Source: Gemmatimonadaceae bacterium
GTDB lineage: Bacteria > Gemmatimonadota > Gemmatimonadetes > Gemmatimonadales > Gemmatimonadaceae
Length of the DNA stretch: 64,000 nt
Assembly (NCBI GenBank): GCA_020846935.1
Contig: JADLCY010000001.1
Location: forward strand, 744,001-808,000
Direction: 5' to 3'
The position numbers were made by a program, and so were the translations under genes. Within the stretch, counting starts at the first letter, position 1; each line of letters starts with the position of its first letter. Positions 39,325 to 48,574 of the stretch are shown here, in pieces. The notes beneath the pieces are model-generated. The model ran no database searches. It was not told the origin of the DNA and was given only the letters and a program-made list of their open reading frames with translations.

Positions 39325-41757
39325 TTAGGGCTTGAACGGCTTCCAGTACGGGAATCCGGGCGGATCCCACGTGTCGTCGTCCGGGGCGGCCGGGCGACCC
39401 GGAGCGCCTTCGACCGGCTGGCGGATCTCATAGTTGTCCGGTGGCGTGGCGCCGAGCAGGTGCTCGACGAAGTAGTCCCAGCGGCGACGGATGAAATACG
39501 GCTCGTTGAGGCCGTGGTTGCGATTGGGCGCCCACACCATGTCGAACGACTTGTTCGCCTTGATCAGCTCGTCGATCACCTGAACCGTCATGGCGGGGTG
39601 CACGTTGTCGTCCATGTCGCCGTGCATGAGCATCAGCTTGCCCTTGAGGTTCTTCACCAGCGTCTTGTTCGCCGAGGTCTCGAAGTTGTCCGTTCGGCGG
39701 ACAGTGTCCCGCTTCATGAGGCCCTGGTACTTCTCGGCCCAGTAGATGTTGTACGAGCGGTTGTCGTGGTTGCCCGCGCCGCTCACCGCGACCTTGAAGA
39801 AGTCCGGGTAGCGGAGGATCGCGTCGGTCGAGGCAAAGCCGCCACCGGAGTGTCCGAAGATCCCGACCTTGTCGGTGTCGATGAACGAGTAGCGTGCACC
39901 GAGCTGCTTGATCGCGGTGATGTGGTCGGGCAGGCCGTTGTCGCCGAAGAACCCGTAGTAGTTGTCATGGAACGCCTTCGAGCGCAGTGGCGTGCCGAGG
40001 TGGTCGAGCTGCATCACGACGAAGCCAAGCTCCGCGAGCGCCATGGGCTCTCCACCGTTGGTGAAGTTCCAGCCGCGCACGGAGCCGACCTGCGGACCCG
40101 GGTAGATGTGCGAGATGATCGGGTACTTCTTCGTCGAGTCCATGTTCGACGGCAGGTACAGGAGCCCATAGATGTCCGTGATGCCGTCGCGCGCCTTCAC
40201 GCTGAACAGCTGCACCGGCTTCCAGCCGACCGCCTTGAGCCGTGAGATGTCCGCGTCCTCGAGCTTGCGTACGACCTTGCCGTCCGCCGAGCGCAGGACC
40301 GTCACCGGTGGCGTCTGCAGCGTGGAGTACGTGTCTACGAAGTACTTGCCGCTGGGGCTGAACGTGATGGTGTGGTGCGCGTCTTCGGTGGTGATCTGGG
40401 TGAGGCCGGCCCCGTCGTAACCCATCCGGTAGAGCTTGGGGTAGTACAGGAAGCCGTCGCGCCCTCGCGCGGTGAAGTAGATCTGCTTCGCGGTTTCGTC
40501 GACGTAGGAGATCTGCCCCACCTGGAAGGCGCCACTCGTGAGTTGTGCGCGCGGCTCGGGCGTCATCACCATGCCGCCGTCGCCATCGGTGGAGGCGATC
40601 GCGGTCACGCCGGCGCCATCAAAGCGATAGAGGTGGCCCCATCCGTCGCGCTCCGAGAACCAGAAGGCGTCCTTCTGGTCCTTCGTGGTGTAGAACGAGC
40701 CGGGATCCTGCGGGTTGGAGATCTCCACATACGTCTTGCCGGTGTCGCGCGCGATCACGCGCATGTCGCCGGTGGTGGCGTCAATGGCGGCGAGGTACGC
40801 GCTCTTCGAGCCGCGGGTGTACATCGAGATGTTGAGCGTCTTTCCTTCGTCGGCCCATGCCGAATCGCGCACCGAACCACCGATGGAGAGCTGGTTGGGC
40901 CTCGGGCTCACCTTGGCGAGCACGCTCTGCTTCGTTCCGACGTCCACGACGTAGAGGTACGGATACGGAACGGCGGAATCCCCCGGGAGGGCGTAGGGCT
41001 GCGAGTAGCTCTTCGTCCGCTGCCCTGTGTACTGCACGTAGTAGTGGTGCGCCACATAGCGCTCGTCCGCCCGTACGACGGCGATCTTCTTCGAGTCCGG
41101 CGACCAGCGGAGGTTCGGTCGCCGCTGGGCCACGCGGTTGAACTGGATCTCGCTCGGCCGCGGCATCGTGAGGCCGTAGGCGTAGTAGTCCACGCCGTCG
41201 GTGGTGAGCTGCGTGCTGTCCGTGCCGTTGCGGGGCCGCACCCAGAGATTGTTCTTCGAGATGAACGCCTCGGATCGGCGATCCGGGGACAGCACGAAGC
41301 GCTGCTTGTTCTGCAGCGTGTCGCCTGCCGTGCATCGGTAGGTGGTGATGTTGCAGACGAACCGCCGGCGGTTGGCGCTGAATTCGATTTCCGTCTCGTT
41401 CTGGCCGTCGTCGGTGAACTCGAATGTCTGGAAGGGCAGCTTCTGCGCCTCGAAGGCGGTGTCGCCGGCAAGCGTCATCGCCCGCGCAAGCCGCACGTGG
41501 TCGAACAACGGTGCGCGCGTCGCCGCCACCGGGTCCACCAGGATGAACTCCGCGCCGGTGTTCGTTTTGTTGCGGTACCAGAAGCGATTCCCGTCCTTGA
41601 GCCAGCCGGGACGCACCTCGTCGCCCGCCACCAGCGTGCGAGTGTTCCAGTCGAGCAGCTGCTCGGCACGGGAATAGGACACCTGCTGGGCCGGCAGGGC
41701 GGTCGCGGCGACGAACACGGCGCCAGCGGCCAGTACGCGAAGGGAGGCCTGAGTCAT
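39325..41757 (-). CDS. Secreted S9 family peptidase (DPP IV-type), copy 2
   Basis: An 810-residue serine peptidase from the ATG at 41757, with a signal peptide (MTQASLRVLAAGAVFVAATALPAQ). The propeller spans ~60-540 (LRWSPDSKKIAVVRADERYV, FWFSERDGWGHLYRFDG). The hydrolase domain has Ser in FGHSGGGFASTDAIL, Asp in MDDNVHPAMTV and His in NRNHGLNEPYF, the same GHSGGG elbow as copy 1. Large parts run parallel to copy 1 (YSRAEQLLDWN, IYPGPQVGS, FHDxYYG), so the two are paralogues. It ends with a short EGAPGRPAAPDDDTWDPPG-like acidic tail not present in copy 1. With the SusCD pair upstream it could process captured peptides (inference). Confidence 0.9.
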   Translation of the reverse strand: MTQASLRVLAAGAVFVAATALPAQQVSYSRAEQLLDWNTRTLVAGDEVRPGWLKDGNRFWYRNKTNTGAEFILVDPVAATRAPLFDHVRLARAMTLAGDTAFEAQKLPFQTFEFTDDGQNETEIEFSANRRRFVCNITTYRCTAGDTLQNKQRFVLSPDRRSEAFISKNNLWVRPRNGTDSTQLTTDGVDYYAYGLTMPRPSEIQFNRVAQRRPNLRWSPDSKKIAVVRADERYVAHHYYVQYTGQRTKSYSQPYALPGDSAVPYPYLYVVDVGTKQSVLAKVSPRPNQLSIGGSVRDSAWADEGKTLNISMYTRGSKSAYLAAIDATTGDMRVIARDTGKTYVEISNPQDPGSFYTTKDQKDAFWFSERDGWGHLYRFDGAGVTAIASTDGDGGMVMTPEPRAQLTSGAFQVGQISYVDETAKQIYFTARGRDGFLYYPKLYRMGYDGAGLTQITTEDAHHTITFSPSGKYFVDTYSTLQTPPVTVLRSADGKVVRKLEDADISRLKAVGWKPVQLFSVKARDGITDIYGLLYLPSNMDSTKKYPIISHIYPGPQVGSVRGWNFTNGGEPMALAELGFVVMQLDHLGTPLRSKAFHDNYYGFFGDNGLPDHITAIKQLGARYSFIDTDKVGIFGHSGGGFASTDAILRYPDFFKVAVSGAGNHDNRSYNIYWAEKYQGLMKRDTVRRTDNFETSANKTLVKNLKGKLMLMHGDMDDNVHPAMTVQVIDELIKANKSFDMVWAPNRNHGLNEPYFIRRRWDYFVEHLLGATPPDNYEIRQPVEGAPGRPAAPDDDTWDPPGFPYWKPFKP

Positions 41758-41830
41758 GGGAGCCACTCCGTGGGGGGATGCTGCACGCAACGCTACGGCT
41801 TCGAGGGATGAACTGTTGAGGGGCCCGCGC

Positions 41831-42547
41831 TCATGCGGTCACGCGCAACGCGGCCTGCATCTGCGGGCGGGTGTATCGGCAGAAGTACGGAAAGAGACCG
41901 GTCTGATTGGCGACCCAGATGTACGACTGCGTCTTCTGCAGGTCGCCGGAGTCATTCCATGGGCCGCCGGTGACCGAATGGATGTTGAGTCCCACGTTGT
42001 ACCAGCACACGATGGTGCCGAGCTTCACGATCGTCTCGCCGTTTTCGGCGCCATCCGGCTGCAGCTGGTAGAAGCCGTCGCCGCAGTATATCTCGACCTG
42101 ATTTGAGCCAAAGTTGCCGCGCACGATGCGCACGACGAGATCGGTCACCTTTCCGCCCTGCACCGCGAACTTCATCGGATGCTGGTACGGCTCGGGGATG
42201 ATGGCCTGGCCGGTCGCGTTGAAGCGGACCTGGTAGTCGCCCGCCGGGAGGTTCTCGAAGGCGAAGCGACCGTTCGCATCGGGCGTGAGCCGCGGCCCCA
42301 CGTGCTGGCCGTTCGGATACATGAGGATGAGCTGCCCGAAGTTTGCCTGTGCGACGCCCTGCAGGTCGATCACCTGCCCACGCACCGTCCCTGTTTTGCT
42401 CGGCGATGTGATCTGGCCATCGCCCCCGCCGCAGGCCGCGACCCACAGCGCCGCCACTCCGGAGCCCGCAGCGGTCACAAAGCCACGTCGTGACACGAGG
42501 GTGGGCGCGGAGAGTGACAGTGCAAGGTCAGACGGCACGCGAGACAT
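41831..42547 (-). CDS. Tat lipoprotein: CarboxypepD_reg-like domain plus degenerate cupredoxin-like domain
   Basis: A 238-residue exported protein. The N-terminus has a twin-Arg motif (SRRGFVTAAGSGVAALW) and lipobox AAC. Residues ~53-140 form a carboxypeptidase-regulatory-like beta domain (TVRGQVIDLQGVAQANFGQL, GRFAFENLPAGDYQVRF). Residues ~165-238 resemble plastocyanin: IVCWYNVGLNIHSVTGG with one His ligand, DSGDLQKTQSYIW, and GLFPYFCRYTRPQMQAALRV with Cys and Met ligands. The second His that type-1 copper sites normally have between the Cys and Met is missing (RYT in its place). So copper may be bound differently or not at all. It follows the SusD-like gene in the same direction. Confidence 0.65.
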   Translation of the reverse strand: MSRVPSDLALSLSAPTLVSRRGFVTAAGSGVAALWVAACGGGDGQITSPSKTGTVRGQVIDLQGVAQANFGQLILMYPNGQHVGPRLTPDANGRFAFENLPAGDYQVRFNATGQAIIPEPYQHPMKFAVQGGKVTDLVVRIVRGNFGSNQVEIYCGDGFYQLQPDGAENGETIVKLGTIVCWYNVGLNIHSVTGGPWNDSGDLQKTQSYIWVANQTGLFPYFCRYTRPQMQAALRVTA

Positions 42548-42577
42548 GGGGCCGGGTCACCTGGGGCAGAAACCTGA

Positions 42578-42607
42578 GGGGCGAACCTTCTTGCGAAGGC
42601 CCGCCCC
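42578..42607. repeat. Composite hairpin between the SusD-like and cupredoxin-like genes
   Basis: GGGGCG (42578-42583) pairs with CGCCCC (42602-42607), and inside it CCTTC (42586-42590) pairs with GAAGG (42595-42599) around a TTGC loop. It lies between the SusD-like stop (42628) and the next gene start (42547), so it could set relative mRNA levels within the operon. There is no T-tract. Confidence 0.5.
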
Positions 42608-42627
42608 CCGGAAACCACAGTTGAGGT

Positions 42628-43962
42628 TCAGCTGATCTTGGGACAGGTGGCCTCACCCACCTTCATGCTCGTGTTGGCCAGAATCTCGTTGCGCGACAGC
42701 GGGAGCAGTGTGTTGCGGCCCGCGCCCAGTACGCTCGTGACGAGGTTGAACCGATGCAGGTCGAGCGCGCGCTGGCCTTCGGTAAACAGCACAGCCATGC
42801 GTTCGTTGAGCAACGCGTTCTGCGCCGCGGCGGCCGTGGTTGGCGCCACGATGTCCGCCAGACCATTCGCGCGACGGTCGATGTTCAGCTTCGCCGTCAT
42901 GTTGGCGTAGTCGTTCTTGCGCATGTACACCTCGGCGGCGATCAGGTTCATCTCGCGCGACGAGATCATCGGCTGGTCGGCCGCACGATCCGCGTACTTG
43001 GTGATGCCGTAGTACGCAAATCGGTTGTTCACGCCCAACTCGCCCGACTTCCGGTTGACCGACATGCGGGGATCGGGCTTGGTATTGTCGTACCAATCGG
43101 CCAGGGCGCCGGTGGCATACGCCGTGGTCGTGAACGTGCCCAGCACGCGCGAATGGTACATGCGGCGCAGGCCCCCCGAGCGATTGCGGTTCTGGTGGAA
43201 CTGGTTACCCGTGGTGCTCTGCTGGTTTCCTGCCGCCTCGGCGTAGATCGCGTTCTTGACGAATCCGGCCGGCACGGCCAGCGCGTCGGCGAGGGCCGCG
43301 TCGTAGTTCCCGGCAAACAGGTTCGCGCGCGCGCGGCTCGCCGTGATCGTGTTCACCCAGTTGGCCTTGTCGGCCGCCGCGGCGATGCTGTTCGCGGCGG
43401 TCAGTGCCGCGGTCAGCTTGGTGACTGCCTGCTTGAAGAACTCCGTGTTGGGCGCGCGCGGGCCGTTGGCCACGAGCGGACCTTCGCACCAACCCATACC
43501 GACCGTGAGGTCGGCAAAGGCGTCGGTCCAGAGCACCTGCGCCATCAACGGCGATGTTGCCGCGCCGGCGCCCAGGACTTCCGTAACGCGACGTGCCGCG
43601 TCCTGCGCCGCAAACCGCGCGCGAAGCAGCTGGTCCTGCGGACCGGAGAACGAACCGCCGGTCGCCTCGTCACCACGGAGGCGACCGTCGGAAATGTTCT
43701 CCCAGTCGATCCACGTCGATGTGGACTCCATCTCGTCGCCCAGGAGCGCGGCCACGGTGACGAAGTCGTCGTATGCCTGCTGGAGCGAGCCCTCGGCGCC
43801 GTCAGCCACGTTCTTGACGATGACGGGATTGTTCAGGTCGTCGTTGCCGAACGCCTGCGGGTCTTCCACGTCGAATATGCCGCTGCACGCCATGCTGAAC
43901 CCCGCGAAGAGCGTCAGCACGCCACGCGCGACATACCCGTGTCTCGTGCGAAGAATGGTCAT
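42628..43962 (-). CDS. SusD/RagB-like outer-membrane lipoprotein
   Basis: A 444-residue lipoprotein: signal peptide with lipobox SMAC, then GIFDVEDPQAF typical of SusD-like starts. Mature residues are mainly helical with TPR-like pairs (TWIDWENISDGRLRGDEA, ARVTEVLGAG, NTITASRARANLFAGNYDAALADALAV) and end in the C-terminal substrate-cap region (RRANGLADIVAPTT, LLNERMAVLFTEGQRALDLHRF). That 'ER..F..GQR..DL.R' string is the SusD/RagB signature. It would close over the TonB-dependent SusC-like channel encoded just upstream. The ligand may be peptide or glycan; the neighbouring S9 peptidases favour peptide, by inference. Confidence 0.88.
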   Translation of the reverse strand: MTILRTRHGYVARGVLTLFAGFSMACSGIFDVEDPQAFGNDDLNNPVIVKNVADGAEGSLQQAYDDFVTVAALLGDEMESTSTWIDWENISDGRLRGDEATGGSFSGPQDQLLRARFAAQDAARRVTEVLGAGAATSPLMAQVLWTDAFADLTVGMGWCEGPLVANGPRAPNTEFFKQAVTKLTAALTAANSIAAAADKANWVNTITASRARANLFAGNYDAALADALAVPAGFVKNAIYAEAAGNQQSTTGNQFHQNRNRSGGLRRMYHSRVLGTFTTTAYATGALADWYDNTKPDPRMSVNRKSGELGVNNRFAYYGITKYADRAADQPMISSREMNLIAAEVYMRKNDYANMTAKLNIDRRANGLADIVAPTTAAAAQNALLNERMAVLFTEGQRALDLHRFNLVTSVLGAGRNTLLPLSRNEILANTSMKVGEATCPKIS

Positions 43963-44031
43963 TGTATGTGTCAGTCGATGAAGGAGAGGTCGGTGGCGGG
44001 ACGGGTGAGGCTCACCCGCCCCGCATTCGGC

Positions 44032-46980
44032 TTAGAACCTGGTGCGCACTTGCAGTCGGACCTGCCTCGGCGACGGCTGCGCGAGGAATCCGCTGGCCAC
44101 CGTGAACGGATCGGCACCCGCCCAGTTCATGTTGGGATCGACGCAGTTGCAGTCGTCCCACCACATGAGGTTCTGGCCCGCGGCGGAGATCGTCGTGCGG
44201 CCAACCTTGAAGAAGGAGCTGAGGTTCGCCGGGACCTGCCACGTGAGGGAAACCTCGCGCAGGCGCACGTTGTCACGCTTGTCGAAGTGCGTGAGGATCG
44301 ACGCCCACTGGAAGATCGAGTCCGAGCGGAAGGTGCGCTCGCCGTTGGGGCCGAGGGCGCTGAGGTACTCGTCGGAACCGCCCTGACGAATGCGGTACGG
44401 ACGGTCGCCGTTGTTCATCCACGCGCCCTTCTCCATCGAGATGAGGCTGTAGAGCGAGAATGACTTGTAGCGAATCGTGTTGCCCCACGACCCGTTGAAG
44501 GTCGGGAGGGGCGAACCGAAGTACTCCTGCGTCGAGCCACGCGTGGTGGTCGGGCAGCCAAAGCTCTGCACCGGCGCCAGGCCACCGCAGTTCGCACCGC
44601 CCTGAACCACGGAGAAACCGGTCGGCTTCTGGCCCCAAACGCCGGACACAGGGTACCCGACCTGCACCGCCGTGCCCGCGAGCAGGACGCCGCCAAGCGA
44701 GAGCACCTTGTTCTTGTTCCCGTCCGCCTTGAAGTTCGTCGTCCAGTCGATCGACGGCGACGAATACACCGCGTAGTTGACGCTGGCTTCCCATCCCTTG
44801 TTCTGGATGGCACCGATGTTCACGCGCTGCGCCTGGGAGAAGCCGGCCGAGCCCGGGAACGCCTTGGGGACGATCGCGTCTTCGGTCTCCGCGCGATAAA
44901 TGGAGGCCTCGACGCCCACGCGATCCCCGAAGATGCCCGCCTCGAACCCGTATTCCGTCTCGGTGGTCACTTCAGGCTGCAGGTTCTTGTTGCCGGGGTT
45001 GAGCGGAACGATGCCCGGCACGTTCTCGTACACTGGCTGCGAGCCGTAGCTCGTGAACGAATCGAACGGTCCCGGCATCTTGCCCGAGCGGCCCCACGAG
45101 GCGCGGAGGCGGAAGTTGGAGATTGCCGCCGGCAGGAACCCGTGCTTGGAGATGTCGTAGGAGAAGTTTGCGTTGGGGTACTTCTGGAATCCGTAATCGT
45201 CACCGAACGCCGAGTTGCCGTCCATGCGCAGGCCGGCGGTGACGAAGAGGCGGTCGTTCCAGGAGAAGCGGTTCTGCGCGAGCACGCCGAGGTTGATGGT
45301 CTCGGTGTACGCCTCGCCACCCGTGGTGACTGCGCCACCGGCCACCGTCGAGATGCCCGGGCCGGCGAACGTGTTGCCGACCGCGATGTTCAGGCGCTGG
45401 TTCTCCCAGAAGCCCTGCGTGCCGAACGAGAGGTTGTTCTCGATGCCACCCGGCAGGTTGAAGTTCAGCTGGCCGAGGTAGTCGATGGTGGTCGTGCGAT
45501 AGGTACGGACGCCGAGGTTGCGCTGGCCGAAGGTCACGCCGGCCGGGCCGTACGCGCCCTCATACGGGAAGAAGCGCGACTTCTGGTCGTTGACCGCGTC
45601 GGTGCCCGCCGTGAGCCGGTGCGTGAAGTTCGGCGTCAGCGTGTACGAGAGCGTGATGCCACCCGTCCAGCGGTCCGCATCGCTCTTGGTGTTCATTCGT
45701 TCGATGTCGGCCACCGGAATCCACGCCTCACCGTACGGGCGCTGCGCCGTCGCAGTGCGCGGGTTGCCGTTGATCGCGTTGCCAAGGAGCGCCGTCCAGT
45801 TGTTTCCGGCCTGCAGCTCGTTGATCACGTTGCGCGCGTACGCCGAGCGCACTTCCACCGTGATCTTGTCCGTCGGGACGAAGTTCACGTTCGCGCGCAG
45901 GCTGCCCTTGGTCTGGTCGTTCGGCTGAATCGAGCCGTATTCGCGGGAGCCCAGCGCGGAGACGAAATACGTCGAGCGCTGCGTGCCGCCCTGTCCGCTC
46001 AGGTCGATCTGGTTGAACGACCCGTTCTTGATCAGGTCATTGGCGTCCTTCGCGCGGAAGCCGGTGGGGCCGGTGAAGCGCGGGAACGTCTTGGTGGGCA
46101 GGTTCTCGCGCAGCCGGTTCATGCCGGTGCCGAGGCCGAGGTTCCACTGCGTCCGGCCTTCACCACGGCCCTTCTTGGTGAAGATCTGGATCACGCCGTT
46201 GGTCGCTTCTGAGCCGTAGAGCGTGGCCGCCGACGCGCCCTTGAGGATCTCGACGCGTTCGATGTCGTTCGGGTTCAGATCGCTCAGGCGATCGGTCGAC
46301 GTTCCACCCGAGAACGAGCAGCACGCGGTCGACGCCATGCCCGTGGCCGTGGTCCACTCCGTGGCCCGCGAGTCGGCGCGCACACCGTCGATGTAGATCA
46401 CCGGACGCTGGTTGAGCGATACCGACGAGATGCCGCGGATCCGCAGATCCTGCGCGCCACCAACGCCACCGCCGACGCCCGTCGAGCGAACACCCGCCAC
46501 CTTGCTCGATAGCACCTGGGTGAAGTTCGTGACCGGCATGATCTCCTGCTGCGCGGCCACGTCCATCGACCCGATCGACGCACCGACCTTGCGCTTCTCC
46601 ACCGCACCACCCGTTCCCGTCACGACCACCTGCTGCAGCTCAACGGCGCTCTGGGCAATCTGGAAGCTCAGGCTCGCCGTATCGTTCGCGGCGATCGTCG
46701 TCTGACCCGTCTCCGGCCGATACCCGATGCGCGTGACGCGCACCGTGTGTGCGCCGACCGGGATGTTGCGGATGAAGTACCGACCCGCATCGTCGGTGTT
46801 CGCGGCCGCGTTCTGCAGTCCGACGATCTGGATGCGCGCCGACGACACCGGCAGGCCGGACGCGCGATCCGTCACGGCTCCGCTCAGTCCGCCGGTCTGT
46901 GCTGCTGCGGTTCCGGCACCGAGGACCATCAGGCCCGTCAGTGCCAGCCTCCAGTGAAATGACAATCCATTCGCTCTCAT
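44032..46980 (-). CDS. SusC/RagA-like TonB-dependent outer-membrane transporter
   Basis: A 982-residue receptor. The ATG at 46980 has AGGAGG four bases upstream and is followed by a signal peptide (LALTGLMVLGAGTAAAQ). Residues ~28-105 form the carboxypeptidase-regulatory-like domain of SusC proteins (GAVTDRASGLPVSSARIQIV, VRVTRIGYRP). The plug follows (QQVVVTGTG TonB-box-like segment, VAGVRSTGVGGG, LRIRGISSVSLNQRPVIYID, VEILKGASAATLYGSEATNG) and a ~700-residue 22-stranded barrel ending LQVRTRF. It pairs with the SusD-like gene 69 bases downstream to import large ligands. A cysteine pair (ACCSF) sits in an external or plug loop. Confidence 0.93.
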   Translation of the reverse strand: MRANGLSFHWRLALTGLMVLGAGTAAAQTGGLSGAVTDRASGLPVSSARIQIVGLQNAAANTDDAGRYFIRNIPVGAHTVRVTRIGYRPETGQTTIAANDTASLSFQIAQSAVELQQVVVTGTGGAVEKRKVGASIGSMDVAAQQEIMPVTNFTQVLSSKVAGVRSTGVGGGVGGAQDLRIRGISSVSLNQRPVIYIDGVRADSRATEWTTATGMASTACCSFSGGTSTDRLSDLNPNDIERVEILKGASAATLYGSEATNGVIQIFTKKGRGEGRTQWNLGLGTGMNRLRENLPTKTFPRFTGPTGFRAKDANDLIKNGSFNQIDLSGQGGTQRSTYFVSALGSREYGSIQPNDQTKGSLRANVNFVPTDKITVEVRSAYARNVINELQAGNNWTALLGNAINGNPRTATAQRPYGEAWIPVADIERMNTKSDADRWTGGITLSYTLTPNFTHRLTAGTDAVNDQKSRFFPYEGAYGPAGVTFGQRNLGVRTYRTTTIDYLGQLNFNLPGGIENNLSFGTQGFWENQRLNIAVGNTFAGPGISTVAGGAVTTGGEAYTETINLGVLAQNRFSWNDRLFVTAGLRMDGNSAFGDDYGFQKYPNANFSYDISKHGFLPAAISNFRLRASWGRSGKMPGPFDSFTSYGSQPVYENVPGIVPLNPGNKNLQPEVTTETEYGFEAGIFGDRVGVEASIYRAETEDAIVPKAFPGSAGFSQAQRVNIGAIQNKGWEASVNYAVYSSPSIDWTTNFKADGNKNKVLSLGGVLLAGTAVQVGYPVSGVWGQKPTGFSVVQGGANCGGLAPVQSFGCPTTTRGSTQEYFGSPLPTFNGSWGNTIRYKSFSLYSLISMEKGAWMNNGDRPYRIRQGGSDEYLSALGPNGERTFRSDSIFQWASILTHFDKRDNVRLREVSLTWQVPANLSSFFKVGRTTISAAGQNLMWWDDCNCVDPNMNWAGADPFTVASGFLAQPSPRQVRLQVRTRF

Positions 46981-47057
46981 GCGCCCTCCTGGGGGGTGAC
47001 CCACGTACGAAACACTCTCTGATCGCTGGACCGCGACGCCGCGTCATTGCACGGCAA

Positions 47058-47063
47058 ATTGTA
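47058..47063 (-). promoter_or_regulatory. Candidate -10 box of the SusC/SusD operon
   Basis: TACAAT on the minus strand, 78 bases before the susC-like ATG. A convincing -35 is not visible at 17 bases. Another TACAAT lies on the plus strand at 47314-47319, 50 bases before the cytochrome c peroxidase ATG, so each divergent gene has its own candidate. Confidence 0.35.
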
Positions 47064-47172
47064 TCCAGTGGGGAACGGTGCGAACGCGTCGCGGCAGGCG
47101 AAGACGTCCGACGCTAGGCACGGTGCAGAAAACTGTCAAGCACGCTGCATGAATTCTCACCATCGCGACGCG

Positions 47173-47212
47173 CGTCAATGTGTCGAGCCGAGCGTCAATG
47201 TGTCGAGCCGAG
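47173..47212. repeat. Tandem 20-bp duplication in the divergent promoter region
   Basis: The unit CGTCAATGTGTCGAGCCGAG is present twice without a gap (47173-47192, 47193-47212). On the minus strand each copy carries TTGACG, a good -35 hexamer, so two are placed 20 bases apart (about two helix turns) upstream of the susC-like gene. They could also be twin binding sites for a regulator. Confidence 0.7.
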
Positions 47213-47369
47213 TGATATGACGACTGCCGGACACCTCGCGGACGCCCCGACGACGGTAGTGCCCAAGGGAGCTGCATCCGCGCGAGGTCCGCGCCAGTGA
47301 CCCTCGCGGTCGTTACAATCACACGTGCAGGCCGCCCAGCGCGGCCCCGCAGCTTCCCGACGCTCTGCC

Positions 47370-48524
47370 ATGCCTTGCGCGCGAACTCGTTCAACCCTTT
47401 TCATTGCAGTCGCAGCCATGGTGGCGTGCGCTGGTGAGCCGCACGCGCCACTCGACGAGCTTTCGGGCGACCCGACGCGCTTTTCATGGAGCCTCCCTGG
47501 CGGCATCGCTCCGCCCGCGGTGCCCGCGAACAACGCCATGTCTTCCGCCAAGGTCGAACTGGGTCGACGACTGTTCTACGACCCTCGACTCTCCGGCAAC
47601 GGCGCCTTCGCCTGCTCCTCGTGCCATCGCCAGGAGTTCGGCTTCGCCGACGCGAAGAACATTCCGGTGGGCAGCACCGGCGAGGCGCACACGCGAAACT
47701 CGATGGGACTCGCCAACACCGGCTGGCAGGTGACGCTCGGTTGGGCCGGCCCAGATACACGCTCCCTGGAAGCCCAGGCGCTGATTCCGATGTTCGGTGA
47801 GCACCCCATCGAGCTCGGACTCAAGGGTCAGGAGGGCCCGCTGCTGCGCCGTCTCGAGGCAGAGCCCGTCTACCGCTCCCTTTTCCCCAAGGCGTTCCCG
47901 GTTCCCAATCCAGTCACGGTCGAAAACGTGACGAAGGCCATCGGCGCCTTCCAGCGCACCCTCTTTTCCCTCGACGCGCCGATCGATCGCTTTCGGCGCG
48001 GTGACGCCAACGCCATCACGGCGGCTGCACAGCGAGGTGAGCAGGTGTTTGCGGCGAAGCGCTGCACGCAATGCCACGCGGGCGTGCTCTTCACGCTGGC
48101 GGCCACACCTGGAGTGGCGACCGCACCGGCGGACTCCTCGTTCGCCAACACCGGTCTCTACAACCTGGGCGGCGCTGGCGCGTATCCGGCGCGCAACGGT
48201 GGGCTGTTCGAGAGCACGGGACGGCCGCAGGACATGGGCCGCATGAAGATCCCGTCGCTGCGCAACGTCGGCGTCACTTTTCCCTACATGCACGACGGCA
48301 GCGTCGGCACGCTGGAAGACGTCGTGGACCACTACGCGCGGGGCGGTCGACTCATCACGCAGGGCACCAACGCCGGTGACGGGCGTGACAACCCCAACAA
48401 GGACCGCCGCATCACCGGCTTCGCCATCACACCCCAGGAGAAGACTGACCTCGTGGCCTTCCTTCGGGCGCTGACCGACACGACGTTCCTGACCAACCCC
48501 CGCTTCGCGAACCCCTGGCGTTAG
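47370..48524 (+). CDS. Di-haem cytochrome c peroxidase / MauG-like lipoprotein
   Basis: A 384-residue protein from the ATG at 47370, with a signal peptide and lipobox (FIAVAAMVAC). Two c-type haem sites are seen: CSSCH in NGAFACSSCHRQEFGFAD (~residue 85) and CTQCH in RCTQCHAGVLF (~residue 235). The pattern LGRRLFYDPRLSGNG, GEHPIELGLKG, FQRTLFSLDAPIDRF, KIPSLRNVGVTFPYMHDGSV marks the bacterial cytochrome c peroxidase family (CCP_MauG, PF03150). It reduces hydrogen peroxide with electrons from small cytochromes, or oxidises a protein partner as MauG does. The stop codon is the TAG of CGTTAGGC. It may form an operon with the MscS gene 50 bases on. Confidence 0.9.
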   Translation: MPCARTRSTLFIAVAAMVACAGEPHAPLDELSGDPTRFSWSLPGGIAPPAVPANNAMSSAKVELGRRLFYDPRLSGNGAFACSSCHRQEFGFADAKNIPVGSTGEAHTRNSMGLANTGWQVTLGWAGPDTRSLEAQALIPMFGEHPIELGLKGQEGPLLRRLEAEPVYRSLFPKAFPVPNPVTVENVTKAIGAFQRTLFSLDAPIDRFRRGDANAITAAAQRGEQVFAAKRCTQCHAGVLFTLAATPGVATAPADSSFANTGLYNLGGAGAYPARNGGLFESTGRPQDMGRMKIPSLRNVGVTFPYMHDGSVGTLEDVVDHYARGGRLITQGTNAGDGRDNPNKDRRITGFAITPQEKTDLVAFLRALTDTTFLTNPRFANPWR

Positions 48525-48574
48525 GCACGACGGACCGCACGGTCCCTCCACCAGGCTCCCTCGCCCCTCGACTC

